Assembly: GCA_902614655.1 (NCBI GenBank)
Contig: CACMLX010000002.1
Span: forward strand, 62,001 to 126,000
Source of the DNA: an uncultured Pelagibacteraceae bacterium
Lineage (GTDB): Bacteria; Pseudomonadota; Alphaproteobacteria; Pelagibacterales; AG-422-B15
DNA length: 64,000 nucleotides
Direction of reading: 5' to 3'
Shown: in pieces, positions 52,582 to 61,922 of the stretch
How positions within the stretch are numbered: the first letter of the stretch is position 1
Layout of the letters: each line of letters begins with the position of its first letter
Translations under genes and position numbers: made by a program
Notes under the pieces: model-generated
The model's database searches: none
What the model was told of the DNA's origin: nothing
Seen by the model: the letters and a program-made list of their open reading frames with translations, nothing else

Positions 52582-53466
52582 TTATTTTTTTGAAAAAGTA
52601 GGCAGTTGAGGATTGCTGACTGTTGGAAGTACATACCTGCTTTTTGCAATATCTAAACAATTTTCATTATCGTGATTATAATAATTTGAACTTTTAAAAT
52701 CTAAATGTTTAGCCTTATCATACGTTTTATTCGATTGTACACTGTACATTATATCCCCAGGTATTGATAAGTGTCCCCCGATGCCATCGTTAATTGTACC
52801 TTCATCTTTAAAAACTAGATGATCTTCGGCGCACTGTGGTACGGCCCCTAAAACATGAAGGATTTCATGAAGAGCAGCTTTAGCAGTTTCATTAAATTCA
52901 GGTTTAAAACCACCATTGTTTTCTATACATGATCCGCTTCTTTTTCCGGGGTAATAAAGAGCCGCCGTGTTGGCTGTTACACCTTCTGTTGCATAACTTG
53001 GAAGTTGAGAAGACGCACAAACATCTCTATTAGAGCCACCATAGATGATGAAATAAACTTTTTTTGGATCATTAAAGCCAAATCGACTTATTGCAGGCTG
53101 TAATACATTGACTGCCTGAATTCCATGCTTGGATATTTCATCATCACTAAGATCCAGTCTTAAAAAGGTTATATCAATTTTATTATCATCTTTACGATCA
53201 AATTTAAGATTTTGGCCGTCTGTAAATAATCTATCTTTAGTTTTTGAATTAAACCATTTGTCGATTTGATACATTAACATGCTTATTTTGCTATCAAGAT
53301 CATAGCCTTTATCAACCCCATCTTTTGGCAGAACATACATAACATGAATATTATAACCATCATCAACGTCAGGAAGATCAGTAAAGTTTCTTCCTGGTTT
53401 TTCATCTGAAAACACAGCTGAAGCTAAAAAAAAACTTATTATAGTATAGCTAATTAATATACGCAT
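52582..53466 (-). CDS. Secreted metzincin-like zinc metallopeptidase (putative)
   Basis: Signal peptide; HEILHVLGAVPQCAEDH with downstream GDIMYS (possible Met-turn). Confidence 0.6.
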   Translation of the reverse strand: MRILISYTIISFFLASAVFSDEKPGRNFTDLPDVDDGYNIHVMYVLPKDGVDKGYDLDSKISMLMYQIDKWFNSKTKDRLFTDGQNLKFDRKDDNKIDITFLRLDLSDDEISKHGIQAVNVLQPAISRFGFNDPKKVYFIIYGGSNRDVCASSQLPSYATEGVTANTAALYYPGKRSGSCIENNGGFKPEFNETAKAALHEILHVLGAVPQCAEDHLVFKDEGTINDGIGGHLSIPGDIMYSVQSNKTYDKAKHLDFKSSNYYNHDNENCLDIAKSRYVLPTVSNPQLPTFSKK

Positions 53467-53495
53467 ATTTTTGAATCTGATATGTTTTTTGTTTA

Positions 53496-54566
53496 ATGAG
53501 AAAGTTTATTACAAATCCATATTTTAAAAAAGGACTTCCAGGAGACAATGGTATTGATCCTGTTAGTACAGATGTTGAGGCTGTAAAAAAGCTTTTGAGT
53601 TTGTGTCCCAAAGCGGCTGAAACACCTTTAGCATTATCAGCCAAATTAAGTAATGAATTAGGTATTAAAAAATTATGGTTAAAGGATGAAAGAGACCGAA
53701 TGGGCCTCGGAAGCTTTAAGGCTCTTGGTGCAGCGTTTGTAATTGCAAGTGATGCTGCAGAAAATTTAAAATCTTTCAGTAAGGATGCAAAATGGAGTTC
53801 GGCTCTAAATGGAAAAACTTATATATCAGCAAGTGCAGGTAATCATGGCATTTCTCTAGCGGCTGGCGCAAGAATATTTGGAGCAAAGGCAGTAATTTAT
53901 TTATCTAAAAATGTCCCTTCAAGCTTTGCAGATAAAATTAGAAGTTTTGGTGCAGAGGTTGTTGTATGCGGCAATGATTATGAAGAAAGTTTAGAGGGTG
54001 CCAAGCAAGAAGCTGAAAAAAACGGTTGGATGCTTTTATCAGATGTGACCTGGGATGGATACGATCATGGCTTGCGTGTTATGCAAGGATATTTAGTTCT
54101 TGCAGATGAAGCTTGTGCAAGCTGCGATGAACCTCCAACTCACATATTTTTACAAGCAGGAGTAGGAGGTTTCCCTGCATCCATTGCAACTTATATGAGA
54201 AAATATTTTGGCAATGATCCAAAAATAATAATTGTCGAACCTACAAAGGCTCCAGTTTTGCTTGAGTCTATAAATAAGGGAGAAGCTGTAACTGTCACAG
54301 GTGGTGTTTCTAATATGGGACGCTTAGATTGTAAAAGCCCCTCGACAAGGGCGCTATCATCGCTTGCAATTACTTGTACAAATTTCATGACAATCGAAGA
54401 TGAAGATGCTGATATTGGAGTTGAAGAGCTTAAACAAAATGGATTTGCTACCTCACCATCTGGTGGGGCCGGTTATGCCGCTATCAAAGAAGCAAAAAAA
54501 TATTCGGATAGCGGAATTGATAAAAATAGTAAGATTTTAATTATTTTGACTGAAAAGCCGGCTTAA
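53496..54566 (+). CDS. dpaL: Diaminopropionate ammonia-lyase
   Basis: TPLALSAKLSNELGIKKLWLKDERDRMGLGSFKALGAAFVI; SAGNHGISLAAGARIFGA; LQAGVGGFPASIATY. Confidence 0.87.
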   Translation: MRKFITNPYFKKGLPGDNGIDPVSTDVEAVKKLLSLCPKAAETPLALSAKLSNELGIKKLWLKDERDRMGLGSFKALGAAFVIASDAAENLKSFSKDAKWSSALNGKTYISASAGNHGISLAAGARIFGAKAVIYLSKNVPSSFADKIRSFGAEVVVCGNDYEESLEGAKQEAEKNGWMLLSDVTWDGYDHGLRVMQGYLVLADEACASCDEPPTHIFLQAGVGGFPASIATYMRKYFGNDPKIIIVEPTKAPVLLESINKGEAVTVTGGVSNMGRLDCKSPSTRALSSLAITCTNFMTIEDEDADIGVEELKQNGFATSPSGGAGYAAIKEAKKYSDSGIDKNSKILIILTEKPA

Positions 54567-54611
54567 TTTTTATTATTGAAAATCTTTCAAAGATTATATT
54601 AAATTCATCAA

Positions 54612-55796
54612 ATGATAACAAAAAGCCTTCTTTCTAAAATTATTAAAACAGGAAACCTTACATGGGTAATGCCGAATGGTGAAATTAACACATACGGCGA
54701 TGGAACAGGAGATCCTATAAAGATAAGAACTACTAATAATTTTTCAGAGATAAAATTATTAATGAACCCATCAATACATTTTGGTGAAAGTTATATGAAT
54801 GGATCGCTTGTGGTAGAGGAGGGACGTATTCATGATTTCTTAAAACTAATTTTCGCTAATACGGATGTAGATATTGATCATTGGGTGATGAAGCTCTCAA
54901 AAGTAGTTAGAGCAATATCAAATAAACTTACTACAAGTAACTATATATCAAAATCAAAACGAAACGTTGCCCATCATTATGATCTATCTGATAAACTCTA
55001 CGAACTATTTTTAGATCCGGATAGACAATATTCTTGTGCCTACTTTAACTCTCCAAATGATACGTTAGAACAGGCTCAAATAAATAAAAAAGAATTAATT
55101 TCAAAAAAACTTCTTCTTGAAGAAAATCAATCAGTCTTAGATATTGGCTGCGGTTGGGGTGGAATGGCAGCACACATTTATAAAAAATCAAATGCAAATG
55201 TTGTTGGGGTAACGCTATCTGAAGAGCAAATTGCTTATGCACAGCAAAGAAAAATCAGAGAAAATTTAGAAAAGGTTGAATATAGATTGCAGGATTACAG
55301 AAATGTTAATGAAAAATATGATCGAATAGTATCTGTCGGGATGTTTGAACATGTTGGAACGGCTCATTATCAGGAATTTTTTAATAAGGTCTATGATCTT
55401 TTAAATGATAGTGGAGTGGCCCTTATTCATACTATTGGAAGGTTAAACGAGCCAGGTAATACAGACCCATGGATTGATAAATATATTTTTCCTGGTGGAT
55501 ATATTCCCGCTTTAAGTGAAACAGTGTCTAGAGTAGAAAAGTCGGGCCTTTCGTTAACGGATGTTCAGGTATTAAGATTTCATTACGCAGAAACTTTAAA
55601 AAGATGGAGATATAATTTTTACGATAATATTGATAAGGTAAAAGAGATTTACGACGAAAAATTTTGTAGAATGTGGGACTTCTACCTCTCATCTTCTCAA
55701 GCTTCCTTTGAAGAATCGACCTTAGTGGTCTTTCAAATGCAATTATCTAAAAACAAGAAAACTGTTCCAGACTCAAGAAATTATATGTTGACATAA
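54612..55796 (+). CDS. cfa: Cyclopropane-fatty-acyl-phospholipid synthase
   Basis: VAHHYDLSDKLYELFLDPDRQYSCAYF; LDIGCGWGGMAAHIYK; SVGMFEHVG; FPGGYIPALSE. Confidence 0.94.
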   Translation: MITKSLLSKIIKTGNLTWVMPNGEINTYGDGTGDPIKIRTTNNFSEIKLLMNPSIHFGESYMNGSLVVEEGRIHDFLKLIFANTDVDIDHWVMKLSKVVRAISNKLTTSNYISKSKRNVAHHYDLSDKLYELFLDPDRQYSCAYFNSPNDTLEQAQINKKELISKKLLLEENQSVLDIGCGWGGMAAHIYKKSNANVVGVTLSEEQIAYAQQRKIRENLEKVEYRLQDYRNVNEKYDRIVSVGMFEHVGTAHYQEFFNKVYDLLNDSGVALIHTIGRLNEPGNTDPWIDKYIFPGGYIPALSETVSRVEKSGLSLTDVQVLRFHYAETLKRWRYNFYDNIDKVKEIYDEKFCRMWDFYLSSSQASFEESTLVVFQMQLSKNKKTVPDSRNYMLT

Positions 55797-55819
55797 CCGC
55801 CAAATGTTTGGCGGTTATG
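55792..55819. terminator. Hairpin terminator between convergent genes
   Basis: CATAACCGCCAAA-TG-TTTGGCGGTTATG, perfect 13-bp arms followed by TTTTATTTATT; overlaps cfa stop codon. Confidence 0.88.
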
Positions 55820-55828
55820 TTTTATTTA

Positions 55829-56536
55829 TTAATTATTAAAAACTAATATTCCTGCGTCAGTTATATTAACGTGTGGTTGCATATTTGCAAACATCCAACG
55901 TTGCATTTCCTCACTTGCAAAAATATCAAGGCCTTTACCCATATCAATTGGATTAGCAGCGGAGAAGTAGATCATTCCATTTGTTGGAAGAACGTCTTCA
56001 CCACATAGAGCACACTGCATGGAGTCAACGAGAACAGGCGCACCCATGTCACTCATCATTTTCTGCATTTCTGGAAAATTGAGTGCAAAATTTATGCCAC
56101 TTGTTACTTCAACAAATGCAAAAGCAACTGCTTGTCCTGGAGCTAGATTTGAAACATCACCTATATCTGCATTGTTTGCAAACGTAGTGTTATCTACATC
56201 AGTAAAATTCATATCTCCAAATGTACTTTCAAACCACTCAGGATTCTGACCAATAAGTGCCTGGGTTGTCATTTGATCCTCATAGCTTTCATAATAAGCA
56301 TGAACGAAAACAGTATCCAACGTATCATCACCTCTTATTTTTGTTGATGATCTAAAAGCAGTGTATTTTGCACCGCCTTCCATTGCTTTTTCTTTGAATG
56401 CTATCGTAGCTTCAGATACTTCTTGAGCGTCAACACCTCTTAACTCCCATACATCCATAATAAATGCTTTTGATGGAATAATAGAAAAGGCAAATAAAGC
56501 TACAGTAACCATTATTATTTTAAATAAATTATTCAT
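55829..56536 (-). CDS. Secreted hypothetical protein, possibly two tandem ferredoxin-like domains
   Basis: Signal peptide (MNNLFKIIMVTVALFAFSIIPSKA); SD AAGGAG; CALC motif; family not recognised. Confidence 0.65.
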   Translation of the reverse strand: MNNLFKIIMVTVALFAFSIIPSKAFIMDVWELRGVDAQEVSEATIAFKEKAMEGGAKYTAFRSSTKIRGDDTLDTVFVHAYYESYEDQMTTQALIGQNPEWFESTFGDMNFTDVDNTTFANNADIGDVSNLAPGQAVAFAFVEVTSGINFALNFPEMQKMMSDMGAPVLVDSMQCALCGEDVLPTNGMIYFSAANPIDMGKGLDIFASEEMQRWMFANMQPHVNITDAGILVFNN

Positions 56537-56710
56537 AGAGTTCTCCTTAAAATTTCAATAAATTGTATGAGATCTATCTTTCAAGAATATGATATTTATT
56601 ACATTTAATAGATAGTGTTATTAATTAATAACTTTACTAACTATATGTAATAATTAGATTATTCCATGGGGTGTGAAATCTCTAAAATTTTATATATATA
56701 TATAGTAATA

Positions 56711-57655
56711 ATGACAAAAAAATTAACACCATTTTTGAAACCAAATGAGGTTTTATCAGAAACTGAAGTTGATTATTTAAAAGAGAAAAGTAATTTTAAA
56801 GGCATTGCCTTATTATTGCATGCTTGGTTTGTAATTGGTTTATCAATTTTAGTCTACTCATTATTTCCAAATATATTTACTTTTTTTGCTGCAGTTCTTG
56901 TAATTGCTGGAAGACAACTCGGGCTTGCAATATTAATGCATGAAGGAGCACATGGACTAATTACTAACAATACAAAGTTAAATAATAATCTGTCACAATG
57001 GATTTGTGCTTTTCCGGTGTGGTCGGATACTTACGGATACAGACATTACCACTTAGCCCATCATAGAAATACTCAACTTGAAGATGACCCTGACTTAAGT
57101 TTATCCAAACCATTTCCTGTAGAAAAAAAGAGCATGTTAAGAAAAGTGCTGAGAGATATCTTTGGAGTATCAGGCCTTGTTCAAAGATATGAATTGATTT
57201 TTAAAACATTACTTAAAAGTGATACAAAGAAAAATGACGGAAAGAAAATAAGTGGCTTTGAGTCAAGGAATACACTGTATGGAATATTAATTTCAAATAT
57301 GATTATATTTTTAATTTTTTGGATTTTGGGACAATGGTGGTATTTTTTAGCATTTTGGTTGTTGCCACTTTTCACATTTTTTCAGCTTTTTTTAAGAATT
57401 CGAAATATAGCAGAACACGCTGGTGTAAAATCGAAAAATGACTTTAATAATGCACGTACTACGTATGCAAATATTATAGAAAGAGCCTTTGTTGCTCCAT
57501 ATTACGTAAATTACCATCTTGAGCATCACTTATTCATGTTTGTTCCATGTTACAAGCTCAAGAAAGCTCACGAGATGATAATTAAGAAACATTCTAATGA
57601 AGATCTAGAGATTAAAAGTGGGTATGTTTCTATGCTTCGTTCTGTATTAATTTAA
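56711..57655 (+). CDS. Fatty acid desaturase family protein
   Basis: MHEGAHG, HYHLAHHRNTQ, NYHLEHHLFMFVPCYKL histidine boxes; ATG at 56711 preferred. Confidence 0.92.
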   Translation: MTKKLTPFLKPNEVLSETEVDYLKEKSNFKGIALLLHAWFVIGLSILVYSLFPNIFTFFAAVLVIAGRQLGLAILMHEGAHGLITNNTKLNNNLSQWICAFPVWSDTYGYRHYHLAHHRNTQLEDDPDLSLSKPFPVEKKSMLRKVLRDIFGVSGLVQRYELIFKTLLKSDTKKNDGKKISGFESRNTLYGILISNMIIFLIFWILGQWWYFLAFWLLPLFTFFQLFLRIRNIAEHAGVKSKNDFNNARTTYANIIERAFVAPYYVNYHLEHHLFMFVPCYKLKKAHEMIIKKHSNEDLEIKSGYVSMLRSVLI

Positions 57656-57668
57656 TTTAATTACTTAA

Positions 57669-58145
57669 ATGACAGTTGATTTTGAGGAAAATATTCTAAA
57701 AAAAGCATTTGGTTCTTTTGCAACAGGTGTTGCAGTAGCCACCTCACATAAAAGTGGATTTACAATTAATTCATTCGCCTCTTTAAGTTTAAAGCCGCCA
57801 TTGATTATCTTTAATATTTATAAGTCTGAAACTGACCATGTAGACTTTTTAAAAAATAATTCATTTGTAATAAATTTTCTTTCAAATGAACAAGAAGAAA
57901 TATCACGTTTATTTGCTACCAAAGACCCTGAAAAAGTGAGTAAAACAAGCCATACTATATCATCAAGCAATAATATCATTCTTGATAATACTTTAGGCCA
58001 CATTGAGTTATCGGTTTATCAACAAATTGATATTGCTGATCATGTTTTAGTAATAGGCAAGGTTGAAGATTTAAAAATTGACGACAATAGAAATCCACTT
58101 ATTTATTATAGAAGTAATTACCAAACTTTGAATAATGACAATTAA
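57669..58145 (+). CDS. Flavin reductase-like (FMN-binding) protein
   Basis: FGSFATGVAVATSHKSGFTINSFASLSLKPPLIIFNI; HVLVIGKVEDL. Confidence 0.9.
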   Translation: MTVDFEENILKKAFGSFATGVAVATSHKSGFTINSFASLSLKPPLIIFNIYKSETDHVDFLKNNSFVINFLSNEQEEISRLFATKDPEKVSKTSHTISSSNNIILDNTLGHIELSVYQQIDIADHVLVIGKVEDLKIDDNRNPLIYYRSNYQTLNNDN

Positions 58146-58311
58146 AAAAAATTTATTAATTCTCATTCCAATGTTCTTCCTATTAGGACTTGCAACGCTG
58201 AGTCTACTAGAAAAAGACATTGAAAGTGAAATTTTAATTGAAGGTTCAGGGTGTAGCAGCTGCAGCGGCCCGAAAGCGTTTAAAGTAAAAAATAAGTCAA
58301 ACGAAAATTAA
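58135..58311 (+). CDS. 58-aa single-TM protein with CSSC motif
   Basis: MTIKKNLLILIPMFFLLGLATLSLLEKDIESEILIEGSGCSSCSGPKAFKVKNKSNEN; overlaps the flavin reductase stop; absent from ORF track. Confidence 0.6.
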   Translation: MTIKKNLLILIPMFFLLGLATLSLLEKDIESEILIEGSGCSSCSGPKAFKVKNKSNEN

Positions 58312-58703
58312 GAGGAGACCTCTCCGAAATCATTGCTGCCTTCTGTTCCTTTTAAGCACATAAAAAAAATAATAGTAATTATTCCAATAAAAGGAACCAG
58401 TACAATCAAAAGCCACCAACCTGAACGATTTACATCATGCAGTCTTCTTACGTATAGTGCGAAACTTGGAACAATAAAAAGAAAATATAAAAAAATATAC
58501 ATAGGCCCAAGCATTATTGAGTCTGTTGAATTAGCTAATTCAATACCGACTAGTTGTAATTGAAAGAACATATCAAGCTGCAATCCAACAAAGCCAACAG
58601 CTGTTGTGAACAAGTAAAAGTACCAAAACTCAGCCCTGTTGGCTCTGGTCTTAAAATCAAAGCATTTCACGAAAGCATTGTTTATTGATTTGAAAAAACT
58701 CAT
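58308..58703 (-). CDS. DUF805-family membrane protein
   Basis: FDFKTRANRAEFWYFYLF; VRRLHDVNRSGWWLLIVLVPFIG. Confidence 0.93.
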   Translation of the reverse strand: MSFFKSINNAFVKCFDFKTRANRAEFWYFYLFTTAVGFVGLQLDMFFQLQLVGIELANSTDSIMLGPMYIFLYFLFIVPSFALYVRRLHDVNRSGWWLLIVLVPFIGIITIIFFMCLKGTEGSNDFGEVSS

Positions 58704-58763
58704 AATGTATTAGACAATTTAATTATTTAACCAATTATAACAAAAATAGATATAATCATTCAA

Positions 58764-60551
58764 ATGTCAAAAAAACTTAGAATAGGTGGGGCAAGTGGAT
58801 TTTGGGGCGATTCCGTTATTGCAACACCTCAATTATTGAATGGAAACGATCTAGACTTTATTGTTTATGATTATTTGGCAGAAATCACCATGTCAATTAT
58901 GGCAAGGGCTCGAGCAAAAGATGCCACAAAAGGGTATGCAGTCGATTTTGTATCAAGTGTATTAAAGTTAAATTTGCGACAAATAGCAGATCAAAAAGTA
59001 AAAATTCTCAGCAATGCTGGAGGCGTAAATCCAGAGGCATGCGCTGAGGCCATCAGAGAATTAATTAAAGAACTTAAATTGGATTTAAAAGTGTCAGTTG
59101 TATTAGGCGATGATTTAATGGGGGAAAAGAATAAATTTTCAGAGCTGAATATAAAGGAAATGTATTCAAATGAGGATTTTCCTGCTGAGGACAAAATAGC
59201 AAGCATTAATGCATATCTTGGTGCATTTCCTATAGCAGAAGCTCTTAAAAGTGGCGCTGATATAGTTATTACTGGGAGAAGTGTTGATAGCGCAGTTACA
59301 TTAGGCGCGTGTATTTATTCGTTCGGATGGAATGAAAAAGAATATGACAAACTTGCTGCAGGTAGTTTAGCTGGTCACATTATTGAATGTGGAACACAAA
59401 GTACTGGAGGTAATTTCACTGATTGGGAATTAGTATCAAAAGATCTGCATCAAATAGGCTATCCCATTGTGGAAGTTTTTGAAGATGGCAGTTTCGATTG
59501 TACTAAGTCAAAAAATTCAACCGGCATGGTAAGTTTTGGAACTGTCGCTGAACAGATGCTGTATGAGATAGGTGATCCTCAAGCATATATATTACCTGAT
59601 GTTATTTGTGATTTTTCAAATGTAAAAATTGAAGAAACCGAAAAAGATAAAGTTAAAATTTCTGGAGCAAAAGGTTATCCAGCTCCTAATCAATATAAAG
59701 TTTGCGCAACATACGCTGATGGTTTCAGGGCAGGACATGTTTGTTCATTTGTTGGTATAGATGCTGCTAAAAAAGCTCGTACATACGGAGAGGCAATATT
59801 TGAACGATCAAAGATGATAATGCGCATGATGAATATTGCTGACTTTGATGAAACGAGTATTGAAATTATTGGGGATAACAGTCAATACAGCAAGCAATCA
59901 TCAAATGAAAATAATCGTGAAGTGGTTCTTAAATTTGCTGCTAAACACCAAGATATTAGAGCGGTAGGTATTATGCTTAAAGAGTCTGTTGGCTTAGGCC
60001 TTGCAACTCCTCCAGGATTATCTGGTTTTGTTGGAGGGCGGCCAAAACCATCACCAATTGTAAGGCTGTTCTCATTTTTAATTGATAAGGATCAAGTGAA
60101 CGTAACAATAGATAATGGTTCTTCAAAGAATGAAATAAAGATACCACCATCTGAAGAATTTGACTTGAAAAGTATTGAACAAACAACAGCTCCAGATTTT
60201 GAAGATGTAAATGAAAAGTTTGTCGATGTACCACTTATTAAAGTTGCGTACGGGCGAAGTGGCGATAAAGGCAATAAAGCGAACATTGGTATAATTTCAC
60301 GTGATCCTAAGTTTTATCCAGCAATATGCAATTTCCTTGATGAAAAAGTTGTTAAAGATTGTTTTGCTGACTTTCTTGAAGGATCTGTTGAAAGATACTT
60401 TTTACCCGGCTCAAATTCTATTAATTTTATTTTAAATGATGTTCTAGGCGGTGGTGGGCCAGCAAGTCTTAGAAACGATCCTCAAGGCAAAGCTTATGCG
60501 CAAATACTTCTTGATCAGATGATACCAATTCCTGCAAATCTATTAGAATAG
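58764..60551 (+). CDS. AtuA-family (DUF1446) protein
   Basis: RIGGASGFWGDSVIATPQLL; ILSNAGGVNPEACAEAI; ITGRSVDSAVTLGA; C-terminal VAYGRSGDKGNKANIGI. Confidence 0.9.
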   Translation: MSKKLRIGGASGFWGDSVIATPQLLNGNDLDFIVYDYLAEITMSIMARARAKDATKGYAVDFVSSVLKLNLRQIADQKVKILSNAGGVNPEACAEAIRELIKELKLDLKVSVVLGDDLMGEKNKFSELNIKEMYSNEDFPAEDKIASINAYLGAFPIAEALKSGADIVITGRSVDSAVTLGACIYSFGWNEKEYDKLAAGSLAGHIIECGTQSTGGNFTDWELVSKDLHQIGYPIVEVFEDGSFDCTKSKNSTGMVSFGTVAEQMLYEIGDPQAYILPDVICDFSNVKIEETEKDKVKISGAKGYPAPNQYKVCATYADGFRAGHVCSFVGIDAAKKARTYGEAIFERSKMIMRMMNIADFDETSIEIIGDNSQYSKQSSNENNREVVLKFAAKHQDIRAVGIMLKESVGLGLATPPGLSGFVGGRPKPSPIVRLFSFLIDKDQVNVTIDNGSSKNEIKIPPSEEFDLKSIEQTTAPDFEDVNEKFVDVPLIKVAYGRSGDKGNKANIGIISRDPKFYPAICNFLDEKVVKDCFADFLEGSVERYFLPGSNSINFILNDVLGGGGPASLRNDPQGKAYAQILLDQMIPIPANLLE

Positions 60552-60555
60552 ACAA

Positions 60556-61149
60556 ATGAAAATTATTTTTACAATATTAATTTTTTTTCTTTCAATACTT
60601 AATTCTTTCTCCGAAGAAAAAACTTTATTTAATAATAATTTATTTAATACATTGTCTTCAAATAAACTTAATTTATTAGATTTTGGATTAATCAGATTTG
60701 AAGAAGATCTTGCATCATATGTTACAAATAATTTAGATGAAGAGAACGTGTTAACGAATGTTTATTATGATTGGAAAAACGAGAGAATAATCGCATCTAT
60801 ATCTTTTGAGCAAAATTACGGATTTAATGAAGGAAATTACCTTTCTACAAATTACAAGTGTAGGGATTATTTTGTAGAAACTGTTAACAAGTTGACTCAA
60901 AACAGCGGTTATGGAGGTAGTAGATATTCAATGGCCTCATCATATTTATCAGATTTATTTGCATCGCCAACTACACAGTATTATTTTTCAGTAGATGAGC
61001 AACTAAGAAAAAGTTTAGTTGAATCTACATATTTAGAGATTACTATTAGACCCACTAAAGAACTTGCTTTTGAGCAGAATGTAAGCCCTATGAGGTGTCT
61101 TGCGACCTTAAAAGCAAACTTTGATGATATTGAGGTGGTAATAAAATAA
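60556..61149 (+). CDS. Secreted hypothetical protein
   Basis: Signal peptide MKIIFTILIFFLSILNSFSEE; ORF abuts AtuA and livF genes; no family recognised. Confidence 0.65.
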   Translation: MKIIFTILIFFLSILNSFSEEKTLFNNNLFNTLSSNKLNLLDFGLIRFEEDLASYVTNNLDEENVLTNVYYDWKNERIIASISFEQNYGFNEGNYLSTNYKCRDYFVETVNKLTQNSGYGGSRYSMASSYLSDLFASPTTQYYFSVDEQLRKSLVESTYLEITIRPTKELAFEQNVSPMRCLATLKANFDDIEVVIK

Positions 61150-61922
61150 TGTCTAAATCTCTTTTAAACGTAGAAAATATTGAAACTTATTATGGTCCAA
61201 TCATGGCCATTAGAGGTATCAGTTTCAAAGTTAATCAGGGATCTATTGTAACTATTCTTGGATCTAATGGAGCAGGGAAAACAACAATTCTCAAAACGAT
61301 ATCGGGAGCAATTGATCCGAGAAAAGGTAAAGTTTTTTTAAACGGTAGTGAAATTCAAAAAAAAGATCCTGATAAAATATTAAGACTAGGAATGAGTCAT
61401 GCGCCTGAAGGTAGAGAAGTATTTCCTTATTGTTCTGTAATCGAGAATCTTCAAATGGGTGCTTTTACACGATCAGATAAGAAAGAAATAAATAAAGATA
61501 TTGAACAAGTTTTTGAATATTTTCCTATACTAAAAGAAAGGATGAACCAACCAGCTGGTTTATTGTCTGGTGGAGAGCAGCAAATGTTATGCATCAGTCG
61601 AGCTCTTATGAGCAAGCCAGAAATTATGCTTTTAGATGAGCCGTCATTAGGGTTGTCACCTAAGCTAGTTAAGGAAATATTTGAAATTATAATTCGAATA
61701 AATAAAGAATTAAAAACTACAATACTTTTAGTTGAGCAAAACGCTAATATTGCACTTAGTAACTCCGACTTTGGCTATGTGTTAGAACTTGGTCGAATTG
61801 TAATGGAAGGAAATAGTAAAGAGCTTCTAGAAAAAGAAGATATAAAAGAATTTTATCTTGGACAGCAAGATGAAGGTATAAGAGGAGAGAGACGTTGGAA
61901 AAAGAAAAAAATGTGGAGATAA
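61149..61922 (+). CDS. Branched-chain-amino-acid-type ABC transporter ATP-binding protein (LivF-like)
   Basis: GSNGAGKTTILKTISG; LLSGGEQQMLCISRALMSKPEIMLLDEPSLGLSPKLVKEIF. Confidence 0.94.
   Translation: MSKSLLNVENIETYYGPIMAIRGISFKVNQGSIVTILGSNGAGKTTILKTISGAIDPRKGKVFLNGSEIQKKDPDKILRLGMSHAPEGREVFPYCSVIENLQMGAFTRSDKKEINKDIEQVFEYFPILKERMNQPAGLLSGGEQQMLCISRALMSKPEIMLLDEPSLGLSPKLVKEIFEIIIRINKELKTTILLVEQNANIALSNSDFGYVLELGRIVMEGNSKELLEKEDIKEFYLGQQDEGIRGERRWKKKKMWR

Noticed and set aside
56690-56705. TATATATATATA run upstream of the desaturase
   Set aside because: Short low-complexity sequence in an AT-rich genome; no evidence of function
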